Assembly (NCBI GenBank): GCA_031289615.1
Contig: JAITPD010000063.1
Span: 1-48,673 of the forward strand
Direction: 5' to 3'
Source: Lactobacillaceae bacterium
Lineage (GTDB): Bacteria; Bacillota; Bacilli; Lactobacillales; Lactobacillaceae
DNA: 48,673 nt
The position numbers and the translations under genes were made by a program. Below are positions 18,295-26,578 of this stretch, piece after piece. A model generated the notes under the pieces. The model was not told the origin of the DNA, did no database searches, and worked only from the letters and a program-made list of their open reading frames with translations. How positions within the stretch are numbered: position 1 is the stretch's first letter; each line of letters opens with the position of its first letter.

Positions 18295-19530
18295 ATGTTA
18301 ATCAAACAAGTATCAATTGAGAATAAACCAGAATTGCAAGACATTCAGATTGTCGACGGAATAATTACAAAAATTTCTGCTCATATTCAGCCAAACGGTG
18401 ACGAGCAAGTTATTGATGCAACCGGAAAAATTGTCATTCCGCCATTTGTTGATCCGCACGTGCATCTGGATTCAACGCAAACTGCTGGTGACCCAGAGTG
18501 GAATGAGAGCGGAACCTTATTTGATGGGATTCGCATTTGGTCGGAACGTAAGAAAACGCTGACGTATACTGATGCAAAGGAGCGGGCAATTAAAACTTTG
18601 CGTTTGCAGGCCGAACACGGGTTACAGTTTGTTCGTTCGCATGTTGACGTGACTGATCCGAATCTTACAGCCTTAAAAGCTTTAATTGAGGTTCGAGAAG
18701 AAGTTAAGCCGTGGATGGAGTTGCAGTTGGTGGCTTTCCCGCAAGAAGGCATTTGTTCGTTTCCACAAGGTCGGGAGCTGATGGAAGAGGCTGCAAAGCT
18801 AGGTGTTGACGCTTTAGGCGCGATTCCTCATTTCGAATTCACACGCGAATACGGTGTTGAATCATTGCATTTTGTGTTTGATTTGGCACAGAAATATAAC
18901 TTGTTGATTGATGCACATACTGATGAAATTGACGATCCGGCTTCTCGTGGCTTAGAAACGATGGCGACGCTCGCATTGGAAACGGGTTTAAAGCAACGAG
19001 TGACAGCTTCTCATACTACGGCGATGGGTTCATATAATGATGCTTATATGTATAAACTGATGCGCCTGCTCAAGATGGCGGACCTGAATTTCATTGCGAA
19101 CCCTCTGATTAATATGTATTTAGGTGGGCGTTTTGATACGTACCCCAAGCGCCGAGGGTTGACCCGAGTTAAGGAACTCGATGCTGAAGGAATCAATGTT
19201 GCATTTGGCGAGGACGACATCAAGGATCCGTGGTATCCAATGGGTAACGGCAATATGATGGATGCTTTACACATGGGACTGCACGCAACGCAAATCATGG
19301 GTTATAGCGAAATCATGAATTCATACCGCTTTATCACGTATAACGGAGCTCGTTCGCTGCAAGTTGAGGATCATTACGGAATTGAAGTTGGAAAGCCTGC
19401 TTCATTTTTGATTTTGAACGCGGATAATTTCTTCAATGCGTTGAATGAGCGAGCGGAGTTACTGTACTCGATTCATAATGGGAAAGTGTTGGTAGAAACG
19501 ACGCCAGCGAAAACGAAGACTAATTTTTAA
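18295..19530 (+). CDS. codA: Cytosine deaminase
   Basis: Amidohydrolase that converts cytosine to uracil and ammonia for pyrimidine salvage. Metal ligands appear as DPHVHLD, HTDEIDD and ASHTTAM. GEDDIKDPWYPMGNGNM matches the CodA active-site segment. Length 411 is normal. A -10-like TGTTAAAAT stands near 18253-18261. The start follows AAAGGGGCTTCGC. The usual cytosine permease codB is not adjacent; the next gene is a sugar porter behind its own regulatory region. Related N-substituted cytosine or isoguanine deaminases share the fold, but motif spacing favours CodA. Confidence 0.88.
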   Translation: MLIKQVSIENKPELQDIQIVDGIITKISAHIQPNGDEQVIDATGKIVIPPFVDPHVHLDSTQTAGDPEWNESGTLFDGIRIWSERKKTLTYTDAKERAIKTLRLQAEHGLQFVRSHVDVTDPNLTALKALIEVREEVKPWMELQLVAFPQEGICSFPQGRELMEEAAKLGVDALGAIPHFEFTREYGVESLHFVFDLAQKYNLLIDAHTDEIDDPASRGLETMATLALETGLKQRVTASHTTAMGSYNDAYMYKLMRLLKMADLNFIANPLINMYLGGRFDTYPKRRGLTRVKELDAEGINVAFGEDDIKDPWYPMGNGNMMDALHMGLHATQIMGYSEIMNSYRFITYNGARSLQVEDHYGIEVGKPASFLILNADNFFNALNERAELLYSIHNGKVLVETTPAKTKTNF

Positions 19531-19621
19531 AACTGGTTTATTAAAAAAATCATCTTAAATCTAAAAAGTACGAAAAAACGGAATAAATACCGTGTTAAAA
19601 CCATGCAAATAAAACAAATAG

Positions 19622-19662
19622 CGGCTGATTGTGGAATTATTCACGAGCCGTTTTTGTTTTTT
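19622..19662 (+). terminator. Terminator after codA
   Basis: CGGCT pairs with AGCCG around an inner GTGGAAT/ATTCAC hairpin, then TTTTTGTTTTTT. Confidence 0.75.
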
Positions 19663-19751
19663 GAGTGACCATTTTACGAATAAAATATGAATATCACAAA
19701 AAGTTGGTTGCGTGAACCAACTAACTGGAGTAATATGAATATTGTAAGTAA

Positions 19752-19765
19752 TGGAAACGTTTTCA
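19752..19765. promoter_or_regulatory. CcpA cre site upstream of the sugar porter
   Basis: TGGAAACGTTTTCA matches the cre consensus TGNNANCGNTNNCA at every fixed position, inside a wider palindrome TAATG..CATTA. It lies 85 bp before the start and next to a possible promoter (TTACGA 19766-19771, 18 bp, TATTAT 19790-19795). The position implies catabolite control through CcpA and HPr-Ser-P, whose kinase hprK is in this window. Confidence 0.8.
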
Positions 19766-19836
19766 TTACGATTGAAATTTTTGTAGCATTATTATTTCGC
19801 ACGTTTTATAACGTCGCACTCGGGAGGAAGAGAGTC

Positions 19837-21288
19837 ATGGCTAATAAAAAGCACATGTCGACTAATTTGATTTATTTCTTTGGTGCCTTAGGTGGACTTT
19901 TGTTCGGTTACGATACAGGAGTTATCTCAGGAGCCATGTTGTTCATTGGAAAGGAACTGGGCATCAAGGCCGGTTCGTTTGAAGATGGATTTATCACCGC
20001 TTCAGTTTTGTTGGGGGCCATTTTGGGAGCTGCAATTATCGGGCCAATGTCTGATAAGTTCGGCCGTAAGAAGTTGCTCTTGACTGCATCAATTATTTTC
20101 TTCATCGGAGCTTTAGGTTCTGGTATTGGAATTAACTATGAAGTGTTGGTTTCATCACGTGTCTTGCTTGGAATTGCCGTTGGAGCTGCTTCAGCTTTGA
20201 TTCCAACATATTTGGCTGAATTATCACCAGCCGATAAGCGTGGTGGCGTTGGAACATTATTCCAATTGATGATCATGACTGGTATCTTCCTTGCTTATGT
20301 CTCAAATGAATGGCTTTCACCACACGGTTTGATTGGTTTGGGTGAAAACATTGGCTGGCACTGGATGCTTGGATTGGCAGCAATTCCAGCAGCTATCTTG
20401 TTCTTAGGTGGATTGACTTTGCCAGAATCACCACGTTTCTTGGTTAAGAAGGGTCAAATTGACGAAGCCCACAGCGTTTTGTCACAATTTAATTCAGATG
20501 AAAAGCTGGTTGAAGAAGAATTGCACGACATTAAGTTGCAAGCTTCAATTCCATCAGGTGGATTTAAAGAATTGTTTGGAGTAATGGCTCGTCCAGTGTT
20601 GATCATGGCACTTGGTTTGGCTGTCTTCCAACAAGTTATGGGATGTAATACGGTTTTGTACTATGCCCCAAAGATTTTCATCTCAGCTGGATTTAGCGAA
20701 CACTTTGCATTGCAATCTCACATTGTTATCGGAATCTTTAACGTGTTGGTAACGGTTGTTGCTGTTAAGATTATGGATAAAATCGATCGTAAGAAGATGT
20801 TGACTTATGGTGCCATCGGAATGGGTGTGTCACTGTTATTGATGTCAACTGCTATGCTTGTTTTGAAGGCCGGAGACGGAAACACGGGATCATGGATCTG
20901 TGTTATCGCTTTGACTTTGTATATTGCCTTCTTCTCAGCAACTTGGGGACCAGTTATGTGGGTTATGATCGGTGAAGCCTTCCCATTGAACATTCGTGGA
21001 TTGGGTAACTCATTTGGAGCCGTGATGAACTGGACTGCTAACTTTGCGGTCTCACAATCATTCCCAATGCTGTTGATTGCCTTTACTCCAAATCATGCAA
21101 CAAATGCTGAAGGACAAGGAATTGCTAAGTTGTTTGTGATTTACGGAGTACTTTGTTTCGTGGCAATCTGGTTCATTGCTAAGTTTACTTTTGAAACTCG
21201 TAACCGGACTTTGGAATCTTTGGAAGCAGACTTGCGTTCAAAGGCTCATGCAAAGGGTTATAAGGAAGAGGGAGAACCAACTGTCTAA
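19837..21288 (+). CDS. MFS sugar:proton symporter (sugar porter family)
   Basis: Twelve-helix permease of 483 residues. Sugar porter marks are GYDTGVISGA in helix 1, DKFGRKK in the 2-3 loop, PESPRFL after helix 6 and ETRNRTLE at the end. The closest well-known types are xylose, arabinose and galactose permeases; the exact sugar cannot be told. The frame is open from 19687, but that stretch contains the cre site and promoter. GGGAGGAAG sits 9 nt before the ATG at 19837, which starts MANKKHMS, so I place the start there. Downstream is a terminator. Confidence 0.88.
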   Translation: MANKKHMSTNLIYFFGALGGLLFGYDTGVISGAMLFIGKELGIKAGSFEDGFITASVLLGAILGAAIIGPMSDKFGRKKLLLTASIIFFIGALGSGIGINYEVLVSSRVLLGIAVGAASALIPTYLAELSPADKRGGVGTLFQLMIMTGIFLAYVSNEWLSPHGLIGLGENIGWHWMLGLAAIPAAILFLGGLTLPESPRFLVKKGQIDEAHSVLSQFNSDEKLVEEELHDIKLQASIPSGGFKELFGVMARPVLIMALGLAVFQQVMGCNTVLYYAPKIFISAGFSEHFALQSHIVIGIFNVLVTVVAVKIMDKIDRKKMLTYGAIGMGVSLLLMSTAMLVLKAGDGNTGSWICVIALTLYIAFFSATWGPVMWVMIGEAFPLNIRGLGNSFGAVMNWTANFAVSQSFPMLLIAFTPNHATNAEGQGIAKLFVIYGVLCFVAIWFIAKFTFETRNRTLESLEADLRSKAHAKGYKEEGEPTV

Positions 21289-21318
21289 ACGGTTGGCACT
21301 ACTTTAATTTAAAAATTA

Positions 21319-21349
21319 GGTCGGGACAAAATTTGTTCGGGCCTTTTTT
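21319..21349 (+). terminator. Terminator after the sugar porter
   Basis: GGTCGGGACAAA pairs with TTTGTTCGGGCC, then TTTTTT. Confidence 0.8.
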
Positions 21350-21390
21350 ATGATTTTAATATTTAGACAAATTATGAATTATTTAAAACA

Positions 21391-21568
21391 CATTGGTCAT
21401 TTTTAACTTGTGTGGTGGTCTTTCAATAATGATAGTAAGTGGCGACACAGTCCCATTCGACTTTTAATTTCGGTAGCCCGAAATTTAGTCGAATTGGTGC
21501 CGCTACCTCGCTTGATCACCTACTATCATCATTTCAATCCACCACGCTTTGAATAAAATGACCAATTT
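21391..21568. repeat. Palindromic repeat module B, copy B3 (reverse orientation)
   Basis: Reverse complement of the B1/B2 arrangement. The apex on the element strand is TTTCGG-GCTA-CCGAAA. Outer ends are ATTGGTCATTTT and AAAATGACCAAT, a 12-bp perfect inverted repeat. Confidence 0.85.
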
Positions 21569-21570
21569 TG

Positions 21571-21746
21571 CTGTTCAGCGCAGCGATTCTGTCGTCGGAT
21601 GACTAAGCCCTTGCCGAATCTAGGCGAAAATTTTTTCACGCGCGCTTTAGTGCCGTGAAATTGGCAAATTATTTTGCCATTCGGCATGAATCGTGCAGGG
21701 TAAATCCGAACGTAAAGAATCTTTAGCGAAGCTGATTAAATAAACT
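21571..21746. repeat. Palindromic repeat module A, copy A4 (reverse orientation)
   Basis: Complete module A without C. On the element strand hairpin 1 is GGCAAAATAATTTGCC and hairpin 2 is TTCACGGCACTAAAGC with GCGCGTGAA. It follows B3 directly, so the pair is an inverted A-B composite. Confidence 0.85.
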
Positions 21747-21817
21747 ATATTAACTACGCAAACATACATTATAGAATCTATTACGGTTAGGTGAACGAAA
21801 ATAACTAGATAAGATAA

Positions 21818-21873
21818 TTTTTATGCAACTAAAACTAATTTTATGCATTTTTAACAAAACTATTGCATAAAAT
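21818..21873. promoter_or_regulatory. Three TTTTATGCA operator-like repeats
   Basis: TTTTATGCA occurs at 21818-21826 and 21839-21847, spaced 21 bp (two helical turns), and inverted as TGCATAAAA at 21864-21872. The third copy overlaps the -35 hexamer of the next gene. The pattern resembles weak ArgR/AhrC boxes; identity is inferred. Confidence 0.45.
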
Positions 21874-21891
21874 TACATTTAGGCATATACT
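21863..21891 (+). promoter_or_regulatory. Promoter of the amino-acid ABC transporter gene
   Basis: -35 TTGCAT (21863-21868), 17-bp spacer, -10 TATACT (21886-21891), 37 bp before the start. Confidence 0.75.
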
Positions 21892-21928
21892 CATAAACAT
21901 GATTTCAAGAAGAGAGTAGGATAGTAAA

Positions 21929-23413
21929 ATGAAGATAAAGTTGATGAAAAAAGTCTTTACTGTCATTGCAATTAGCATGATGATGGTTGGAAGTCTCGTG
22001 GCAGAGCTTGGTGCATTTAGCTCAGTTAATGCTGCAGAAAAAACTGACCCGGCGTGGACTAAGATTAAAAAGAGCGGTCAATTAGTTGTTGGTACTTCGG
22101 CAGACTATGCGCCATATGAGTTCCACACGAATATTAATGGTAAAGATAAAATCGTGGGCTTCGATATTTCAATGGCTCAAGAGATTGCCAAGAAGCTCGG
22201 CGTGAAGTTGGTTGTCAAAGATATGAGCTTCGACGCTTTGCTGGGCGCTGTTACGACTGGCAAGGTAGACATGGTCATTGCCGGAATGACAAATACTCCA
22301 GAGCGGGCCGAGGAAGTTGATTTTTCAATTCCTTATTTTTCAGACAACAATGTCTTGATGGTCCGCAAGGCTGATGCAAATAAGTACAACAAGTTATCTG
22401 ATATTAAAGGGCACAAGGTTGCCGCTCAAGTTGCTTCAACGCAATATGATGATGCAGAAAAGATCAACGGTGCTAAAGTTGTGGCTCTCAAAAAGATTCC
22501 TGACATGGCAACCCAATTGACGCAAAAGAAATTGGACGGAGTGGTGGTTGCTTCTACAACTGCTGAATCGTACGTGCAACAGAGCCCAGCGTTTGCAATT
22601 GCTCAGGTTTCATTAGGTAAAGCTGCTGGTTCTTCAATTGTAATGCCAAAGAATTCACCGGTGTTGAAGGCAAAAGTCAACAAGATTATCAAAAAAGATG
22701 TTCTTGGCGCACCATTTAAAGCTTGGAAGGCTCAAGCAATCAAGATCATGAACAAAAAGGAAGGCTTCTTCCAAAAGTACTGGCCTTATTTCGTACAAGG
22801 AACGTTATACACACTTGGCTTGGCTGCGATTGGCGTGTTCTTTGGAGCCGTCATTGGAACGTTGTTGGCATTAATGAAGACGTCAACGGTGTGGGTGCTT
22901 AAAGCAATTGCCAATGTTTATATCGAATTCGTCCGTGGAACTCCCTTGCTGATCCAAGTATTTATTGTCTTCTTTGGAACGCAAATTATCGGGTTAAATG
23001 TTGCTGGGTTCTTAGCTGGTGCAATTGCCATGTCACTGAACTCTGCTGCGTATGTTGCAGAAATCATTCGTTCTGGAATCAACTCAATTGCTGAAGGACA
23101 GGCTGAAGCAGCTCGTTCGCTCGGATTGTCTAAGAAGCAAACGATGCGCTTTGTGGTCTTGCCCCAAGCAGTTAAAAACATTTTACCAGCGCTTGGAAAT
23201 GAATTCGTGACGGTTATTAAGGAAGGATCAGTCGTTTCTGTGATCGGAGTTGGTGAATTAACCTTCCAAACTTCATTGGTGCAAGGATCATCATTTAAGC
23301 CATTCTTGCCATTGATGATTACCGCATTAATCTATTTTGTCCTGACATTTGGAATTTCACGTCTGTTAGGCCTGGCAGAACGTCGGATGGCGCAATCTGA
23401 GCGGCAAATCTAG
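21929..23413 (+). CDS. Polar amino-acid ABC transporter, fused binding protein and permease
   Basis: Residues 1-36 are a signal sequence, 37-275 a type-3 solute-binding domain (GTSADYAPYEF, GFDISMAQEIAKKLG, IAGMTNTPERAEEVDFS) and 285-494 a permease domain with the EAA-type loop EGQAEAARSLGLSKKQTMRFVVLPQA. The architecture is that of GlnP of lactic acid bacteria, which moves glutamine or related polar amino acids. No lipobox cysteine is present, as expected when the binding domain is fused to the membrane part. An ATPase (GlnQ) is normally next to it; here the next gene is a response regulator, so the ATPase must be encoded elsewhere. Substrate undetermined. Confidence 0.9.
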   Translation: MKIKLMKKVFTVIAISMMMVGSLVAELGAFSSVNAAEKTDPAWTKIKKSGQLVVGTSADYAPYEFHTNINGKDKIVGFDISMAQEIAKKLGVKLVVKDMSFDALLGAVTTGKVDMVIAGMTNTPERAEEVDFSIPYFSDNNVLMVRKADANKYNKLSDIKGHKVAAQVASTQYDDAEKINGAKVVALKKIPDMATQLTQKKLDGVVVASTTAESYVQQSPAFAIAQVSLGKAAGSSIVMPKNSPVLKAKVNKIIKKDVLGAPFKAWKAQAIKIMNKKEGFFQKYWPYFVQGTLYTLGLAAIGVFFGAVIGTLLALMKTSTVWVLKAIANVYIEFVRGTPLLIQVFIVFFGTQIIGLNVAGFLAGAIAMSLNSAAYVAEIIRSGINSIAEGQAEAARSLGLSKKQTMRFVVLPQAVKNILPALGNEFVTVIKEGSVVSVIGVGELTFQTSLVQGSSFKPFLPLMITALIYFVLTFGISRLLGLAERRMAQSERQI

Positions 23414-23580
23414 GATAAACGTTTCGACTTGTAAGAAGTTTATGAACATTTCATGAATGAATTAGTAGAAAAGTAAACATTGTATGAAAAAACTGTTCAT
23501 TTACCTGATTATCATGTATATTTATATATGTACAAACTAAGAGTATAAATTGACTTTTAATTAAAGAGGCGAGTGGAATT

Positions 23581-24318
23581 ATGAAAATATTGATGGTTGA
23601 AGATAACACTTCTGTATCAGAAATGATGGGAATGTTCTTTAAGAAGGAAGGTTGGGATGCTGAGTACTCAGCTGACGGCCTTGACGCTGTAAAGGTGTTT
23701 AATGAAGCTCCACAATCATGGGATTTGATTATCCTTGATTTGAACTTGCCAGGTTTGGATGGAATGCAAGTAGCTGTGAAGATTCGTGAAGTATCTGCGA
23801 CTGTTCCGATTATTATGCTAACTGCACGTGATTCTGAATCAGATCAAGTTTTGGGATTGGAAATGGGAGCTGACGACTATGTTACGAAGCCTTTCTCACC
23901 AATCACGTTGATTGCTCGTATTAAAGCTTTGCACCGTCGTTCTGAAGTAAGTAGTGCTGCTGCAGCTCCTGATACTAATCTAGTCCACGAAGACTTTGAT
24001 GTAGTAACACGGACGTTCAAGTTGAATTCTAATACTCGTGAAGCATACTTGAATGGTAAGTTGATTCAAGACTTGACGCCAAAGGAATTTGACTTGTTGC
24101 GTGCATTGGCTAAGAAGCAACGCCAAGTCTTCTCTCGTGAACAATTATTGCAATTGGTTTGGGATTACGAATACTTTGGAGACGAGCGAACTGTTGATGC
24201 GCACGTTAAAAAGTTGCGTCAAAAGATTGAAAAAATTGGACCTCAAGTTATTCAAACTGTTTGGGGTGTTGGTTACAAGTTTGATGATTCAAACGTGATT
24301 GCTGACGACGAAGTTTAA
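23581..24318 (+). CDS. OmpR/PhoB-family response regulator
   Basis: Receiver domain 1-120 with acidic pair E7-D8, phosphorylation site D53 in ILDLNLPG, the conserved Thr in MLTARD and Lys in YVTKPF. A winged-helix DNA-binding domain follows (about 140-235) with TPKEFDLL and DERTVDAHVKKLRQKI. Length 245 is normal. The likely partner is the histidine kinase 126 bp downstream, but a strong terminator separates them. Several ATGAA/TTCAT repeats in 23450-23505 could be autoregulatory sites. Confidence 0.92.
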   Translation: MKILMVEDNTSVSEMMGMFFKKEGWDAEYSADGLDAVKVFNEAPQSWDLIILDLNLPGLDGMQVAVKIREVSATVPIIMLTARDSESDQVLGLEMGADDYVTKPFSPITLIARIKALHRRSEVSSAAAAPDTNLVHEDFDVVTRTFKLNSNTREAYLNGKLIQDLTPKEFDLLRALAKKQRQVFSREQLLQLVWDYEYFGDERTVDAHVKKLRQKIEKIGPQVIQTVWGVGYKFDDSNVIADDEV

Positions 24319-24334
24319 ATTATGCGTAAAAGTT

Positions 24335-24372
24335 GGAGTAAAATACAATAATTTGTATTTTGCTCCCTTTTT
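24335..24372 (+). terminator. Strong terminator between response regulator and kinase
   Basis: GGAGTAAAATACAA pairs with TTTGTATTTTGCTCC around a very short loop and is followed by CTTTTT. It is strong enough to separate the two genes into independent transcripts. Confidence 0.85.
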
Positions 24373-24389
24373 AATCACAAAGTTGAAAC

Positions 24390-24398
24390 TGGTATAAT
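24390..24398 (+). promoter_or_regulatory. Extended -10 promoter of the histidine kinase
   Basis: TGGTATAAT at 24390-24398 lies after the terminator and 46 bp before the kinase start. A -35 is poor. The same TGGTATAAT-type element occurs before several genes here. Confidence 0.6.
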
Positions 24399-24444
24399 TA
24401 AGAAGCAATAGTGATGAAATCCCGAAGTTTAGGAAATTAAAAAG

Positions 24445-25899
24445 ATGAAAATGATGTATCAACAAATGCTCGCGTTTTTTACCGTCATCATGGCGGCATT
24501 ATTAATCGTGGGTGTATTGTTCACGCAATTTACAACTAAAATGGTTGAAGATAACACGTATAAGCAATTGAATCGTTTTGCTGTGGCGATTGCGGAGGAA
24601 GCAATGCGGTACAAGGCAGGCAACGGTGATTTTGCTTATTTTGACACGCGCGGTCTTGATATCGATTTATCTTTATTAGAAGAACAAAATATGTCATTTA
24701 CGCTCTATGATGGCAGCGAGAAGGTCATTTACCCTACTTCTGGCAGCTCAGTTCGTGCAAATATTACAGCAAATCAATGGAAAAAGTTAAATGACCATAA
24801 GATTGTGCACACGCGCGTGGATGCTTCGGATAAGGCTAACAAAGAAGATTCAAATACGATGGGTGTGATGAAGCCGTTCTTCGACAATAAAGATCAACTG
24901 ATTGCCGTCGTAGTTACTCGTGCAAATGTTTCGACTGTGGATGATAATATGGATATGCTGCGCCGAAACTTAGCAATTGCCTTTTTGGTGGCCGGAATTG
25001 TCGCTGTTATGCTGAGCTTTATCGTGTCACAGCTGATTGTTAATCGTTTGCGTTTGATTCAGTTAGTGACGAGACAGGTTGCTTCGGGTGATTACAAGGC
25101 GATGGTTGAGACGACCACAAATGACGAAATCGGTGCATTGGCAGTCGACGTTAACACGATGACGCGGGCGTTGGATGATCAAGAACAAGAGATTAAGCGC
25201 CAAGAAGAACGCCGGAAGGAATTCATGGCAAATGCGTCTCATGAAATGCGGACGCCTTTGACGACCATCTCTGGAATTGTTGAAGGTTTGCAATATGATG
25301 TGATTCCTGAAGATGAAAAGATGCATTCGTACGACATGATTAAAAACGAAGCAGATCGTCTGACCCGTTTGGTAAAAGATAATTTGGACTATGAACGCCT
25401 CCGTCAAAATAAGGTTGTTTTGAGTAAGAAGGAGTTTAATGTTTTGCCGGTGATTGATAATTTGGTCGAACAGCTGTCGGGTAAGGCGGAAGTCGCGGGT
25501 GATCAGTTGATTTTTGAAAGCCATGGGACTGAACCAGTGATTGCTTTGGCAGATCAGGATCGCTTCATTCAAATTGTCTTTAACATCATTAACAACGCCA
25601 TTCAGTTTACTGAAAACGGCACAATTAAGATTAAGGCTTGGCGCGAAGACGGATTTGCAGCCTTTAGTGTGGCAGATTCTGGAATTGGAATGACTGCTGA
25701 CCAAGTTAAAAATATTTGGGAACGTTATTATAAAGCAGATGAGTCGCGGACGGTGAAGGGTGAATCTGGATTGGGAATGGCGATTATTCGTCAACTGATT
25801 GAGGTGCATGATGGAACGATTGATGTCCATTCTGAGTATGGTCACGGAACAACATTTACTGTGCGAATCCCGGATGTGCAAAAGGACGTGAACGATTAG
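24445..25899 (+). CDS. Membrane sensor histidine kinase
   Basis: Two membrane helices (about 10-30 and 172-197) bracket an extracellular sensor of about 140 residues with no obvious known motif. A HAMP domain (about 198-250) is followed by a short coiled coil, the HisKA box with H266 in ASHEMRTPLTT, then the ATPase domain with NIINNAIQFT (N box), DSGIGMT (G1) and GESGLGMAI (G2). Length 484. The presumed partner is the upstream regulator. The signal is unknown. A long reverse-strand open frame under it is a codon-pattern shadow. Confidence 0.92.
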   Translation: MKMMYQQMLAFFTVIMAALLIVGVLFTQFTTKMVEDNTYKQLNRFAVAIAEEAMRYKAGNGDFAYFDTRGLDIDLSLLEEQNMSFTLYDGSEKVIYPTSGSSVRANITANQWKKLNDHKIVHTRVDASDKANKEDSNTMGVMKPFFDNKDQLIAVVVTRANVSTVDDNMDMLRRNLAIAFLVAGIVAVMLSFIVSQLIVNRLRLIQLVTRQVASGDYKAMVETTTNDEIGALAVDVNTMTRALDDQEQEIKRQEERRKEFMANASHEMRTPLTTISGIVEGLQYDVIPEDEKMHSYDMIKNEADRLTRLVKDNLDYERLRQNKVVLSKKEFNVLPVIDNLVEQLSGKAEVAGDQLIFESHGTEPVIALADQDRFIQIVFNIINNAIQFTENGTIKIKAWREDGFAAFSVADSGIGMTADQVKNIWERYYKADESRTVKGESGLGMAIIRQLIEVHDGTIDVHSEYGHGTTFTVRIPDVQKDVND

Positions 25900-25910
25900 T
25901 GGGTCTGGCG

Positions 25911-26110
25911 GTGTGTTAGTTGTGAAACAGATTGCTCATTTTTCACTGGCGCGGTGACTTTTCGATAAAGATAGTAAGTGGCGACATGGTCCCATTCAAC
26001 TTTTAATTTCGGCAGGCCGAAATTTAGTCGAATTGGTGCCGCTACCTCGCGTTTCCACCTACTATCATCATCTCAATCCACCACGCTTTTACTAAAATGA
26101 CAAGGTGTTA
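25911..26110. repeat. Palindromic repeat module B, copy B4 (reverse), with outer end
   Basis: Begins 11 bp after the kinase stop with GTGTTAGTTGTGAAACA, an outer end also found at 41.12 kb. The hairpin matches B1 almost base for base, with apex TTTCGG-CCTG-CCGAAA on the element strand. Confidence 0.85.
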
Positions 26111-26390
26111 CGCACTTTGCTTGATCTGCGAAGCGATTCTGTCGTCGGATGACCAGTCCCTGCCGAATCTAGGCGAACCTTTTCACGCGTGCTTTAGCGC
26201 CGTGAAATTGGCAAATTATTTTGCCATTCGACATGAATCGAGCAGGGAGCTTCGTTACTAAGCAGTTCAGCCGGTTTCACCGTCTGACCAGCAAAGTACT
26301 GCGCATCGTGTTCTGATAAGCGATGAATCGCAAACAGAACGCATAAATCCGAACGTAAAGAATCTTTTGCGAAGCTGATTAAACAAACGC
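26107..26390. repeat. Palindromic repeat module A, copy A5 (reverse), carrying module C
   Basis: Starts TGTTACGCACTTTGCTTGATC, the same outer end as A2. Arms and both hairpins are present. Module C (26249-26346) lies between the left arm and CCCTGC on the element strand, a different junction from A3. Confidence 0.82.
26249..26346. repeat. Module C insertion in copy A5
   Basis: Reverse complement matches 17776-17872 with substitutions: TTATGCG, ATCGCTTA, AACACGAT, AGTAC and CTTAGTAACG are shared. The strong central hairpin of the other copy is diverged here. Confidence 0.7.
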
Positions 26391-26404
26391 CAAGCTTTTA
26401 ATGT

Positions 26405-26462
26405 AACGCCTTTATCATTTTATTGACAAACCGCCACGCCAGTGAAAAATGGCTAAGGCGTT
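26405..26462. repeat. Mini module B (ends only)
   Basis: A 58-bp unit with inverted ends AACGCCTTTATCATTTT and AAAAATGGCTAAGGCGTT. It keeps the CCACGCcAGTG inner end of B but has lost the hairpin core. It lies beyond A5, close to the galM promoter region. Confidence 0.7.
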
Positions 26463-26512
26463 CCATAATTCACGCGTTAGTGGTATACCAATTTCATGAT
26501 AAAACCATCTTT

Positions 26513-26526
26513 GAAAGCGCTTAATC
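26513..26526. promoter_or_regulatory. Possible partial cre site upstream of galM
   Basis: TGAAAGCGCTTAAT matches the 5' part of a cre box but not the final CA. A -10-like TAAAAT follows at 26531-26536. Also nearby is the perfect palindrome TGGTATACCA (26481-26490). Weak evidence. Confidence 0.3.
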
Positions 26527-26578
26527 ATGTTAAAATAGAAGATGTAGATATGAATTTTTTTAAGGAAGGATTTACGCA

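Noticed and set aside
19687-19836. A 50-residue N-terminal extension of the sugar porter
   Set aside because: This stretch contains the cre site and likely promoter, and a strong ribosome site directly precedes the inner ATG at 19837.
25063-25881. A 272-codon reverse-strand open frame under the histidine kinase gene
   Set aside because: It is the exact antisense of a clear kinase with all HisKA/HATPase motifs, has no ribosome site and reads as low-complexity His/Asn/Ser-rich protein.
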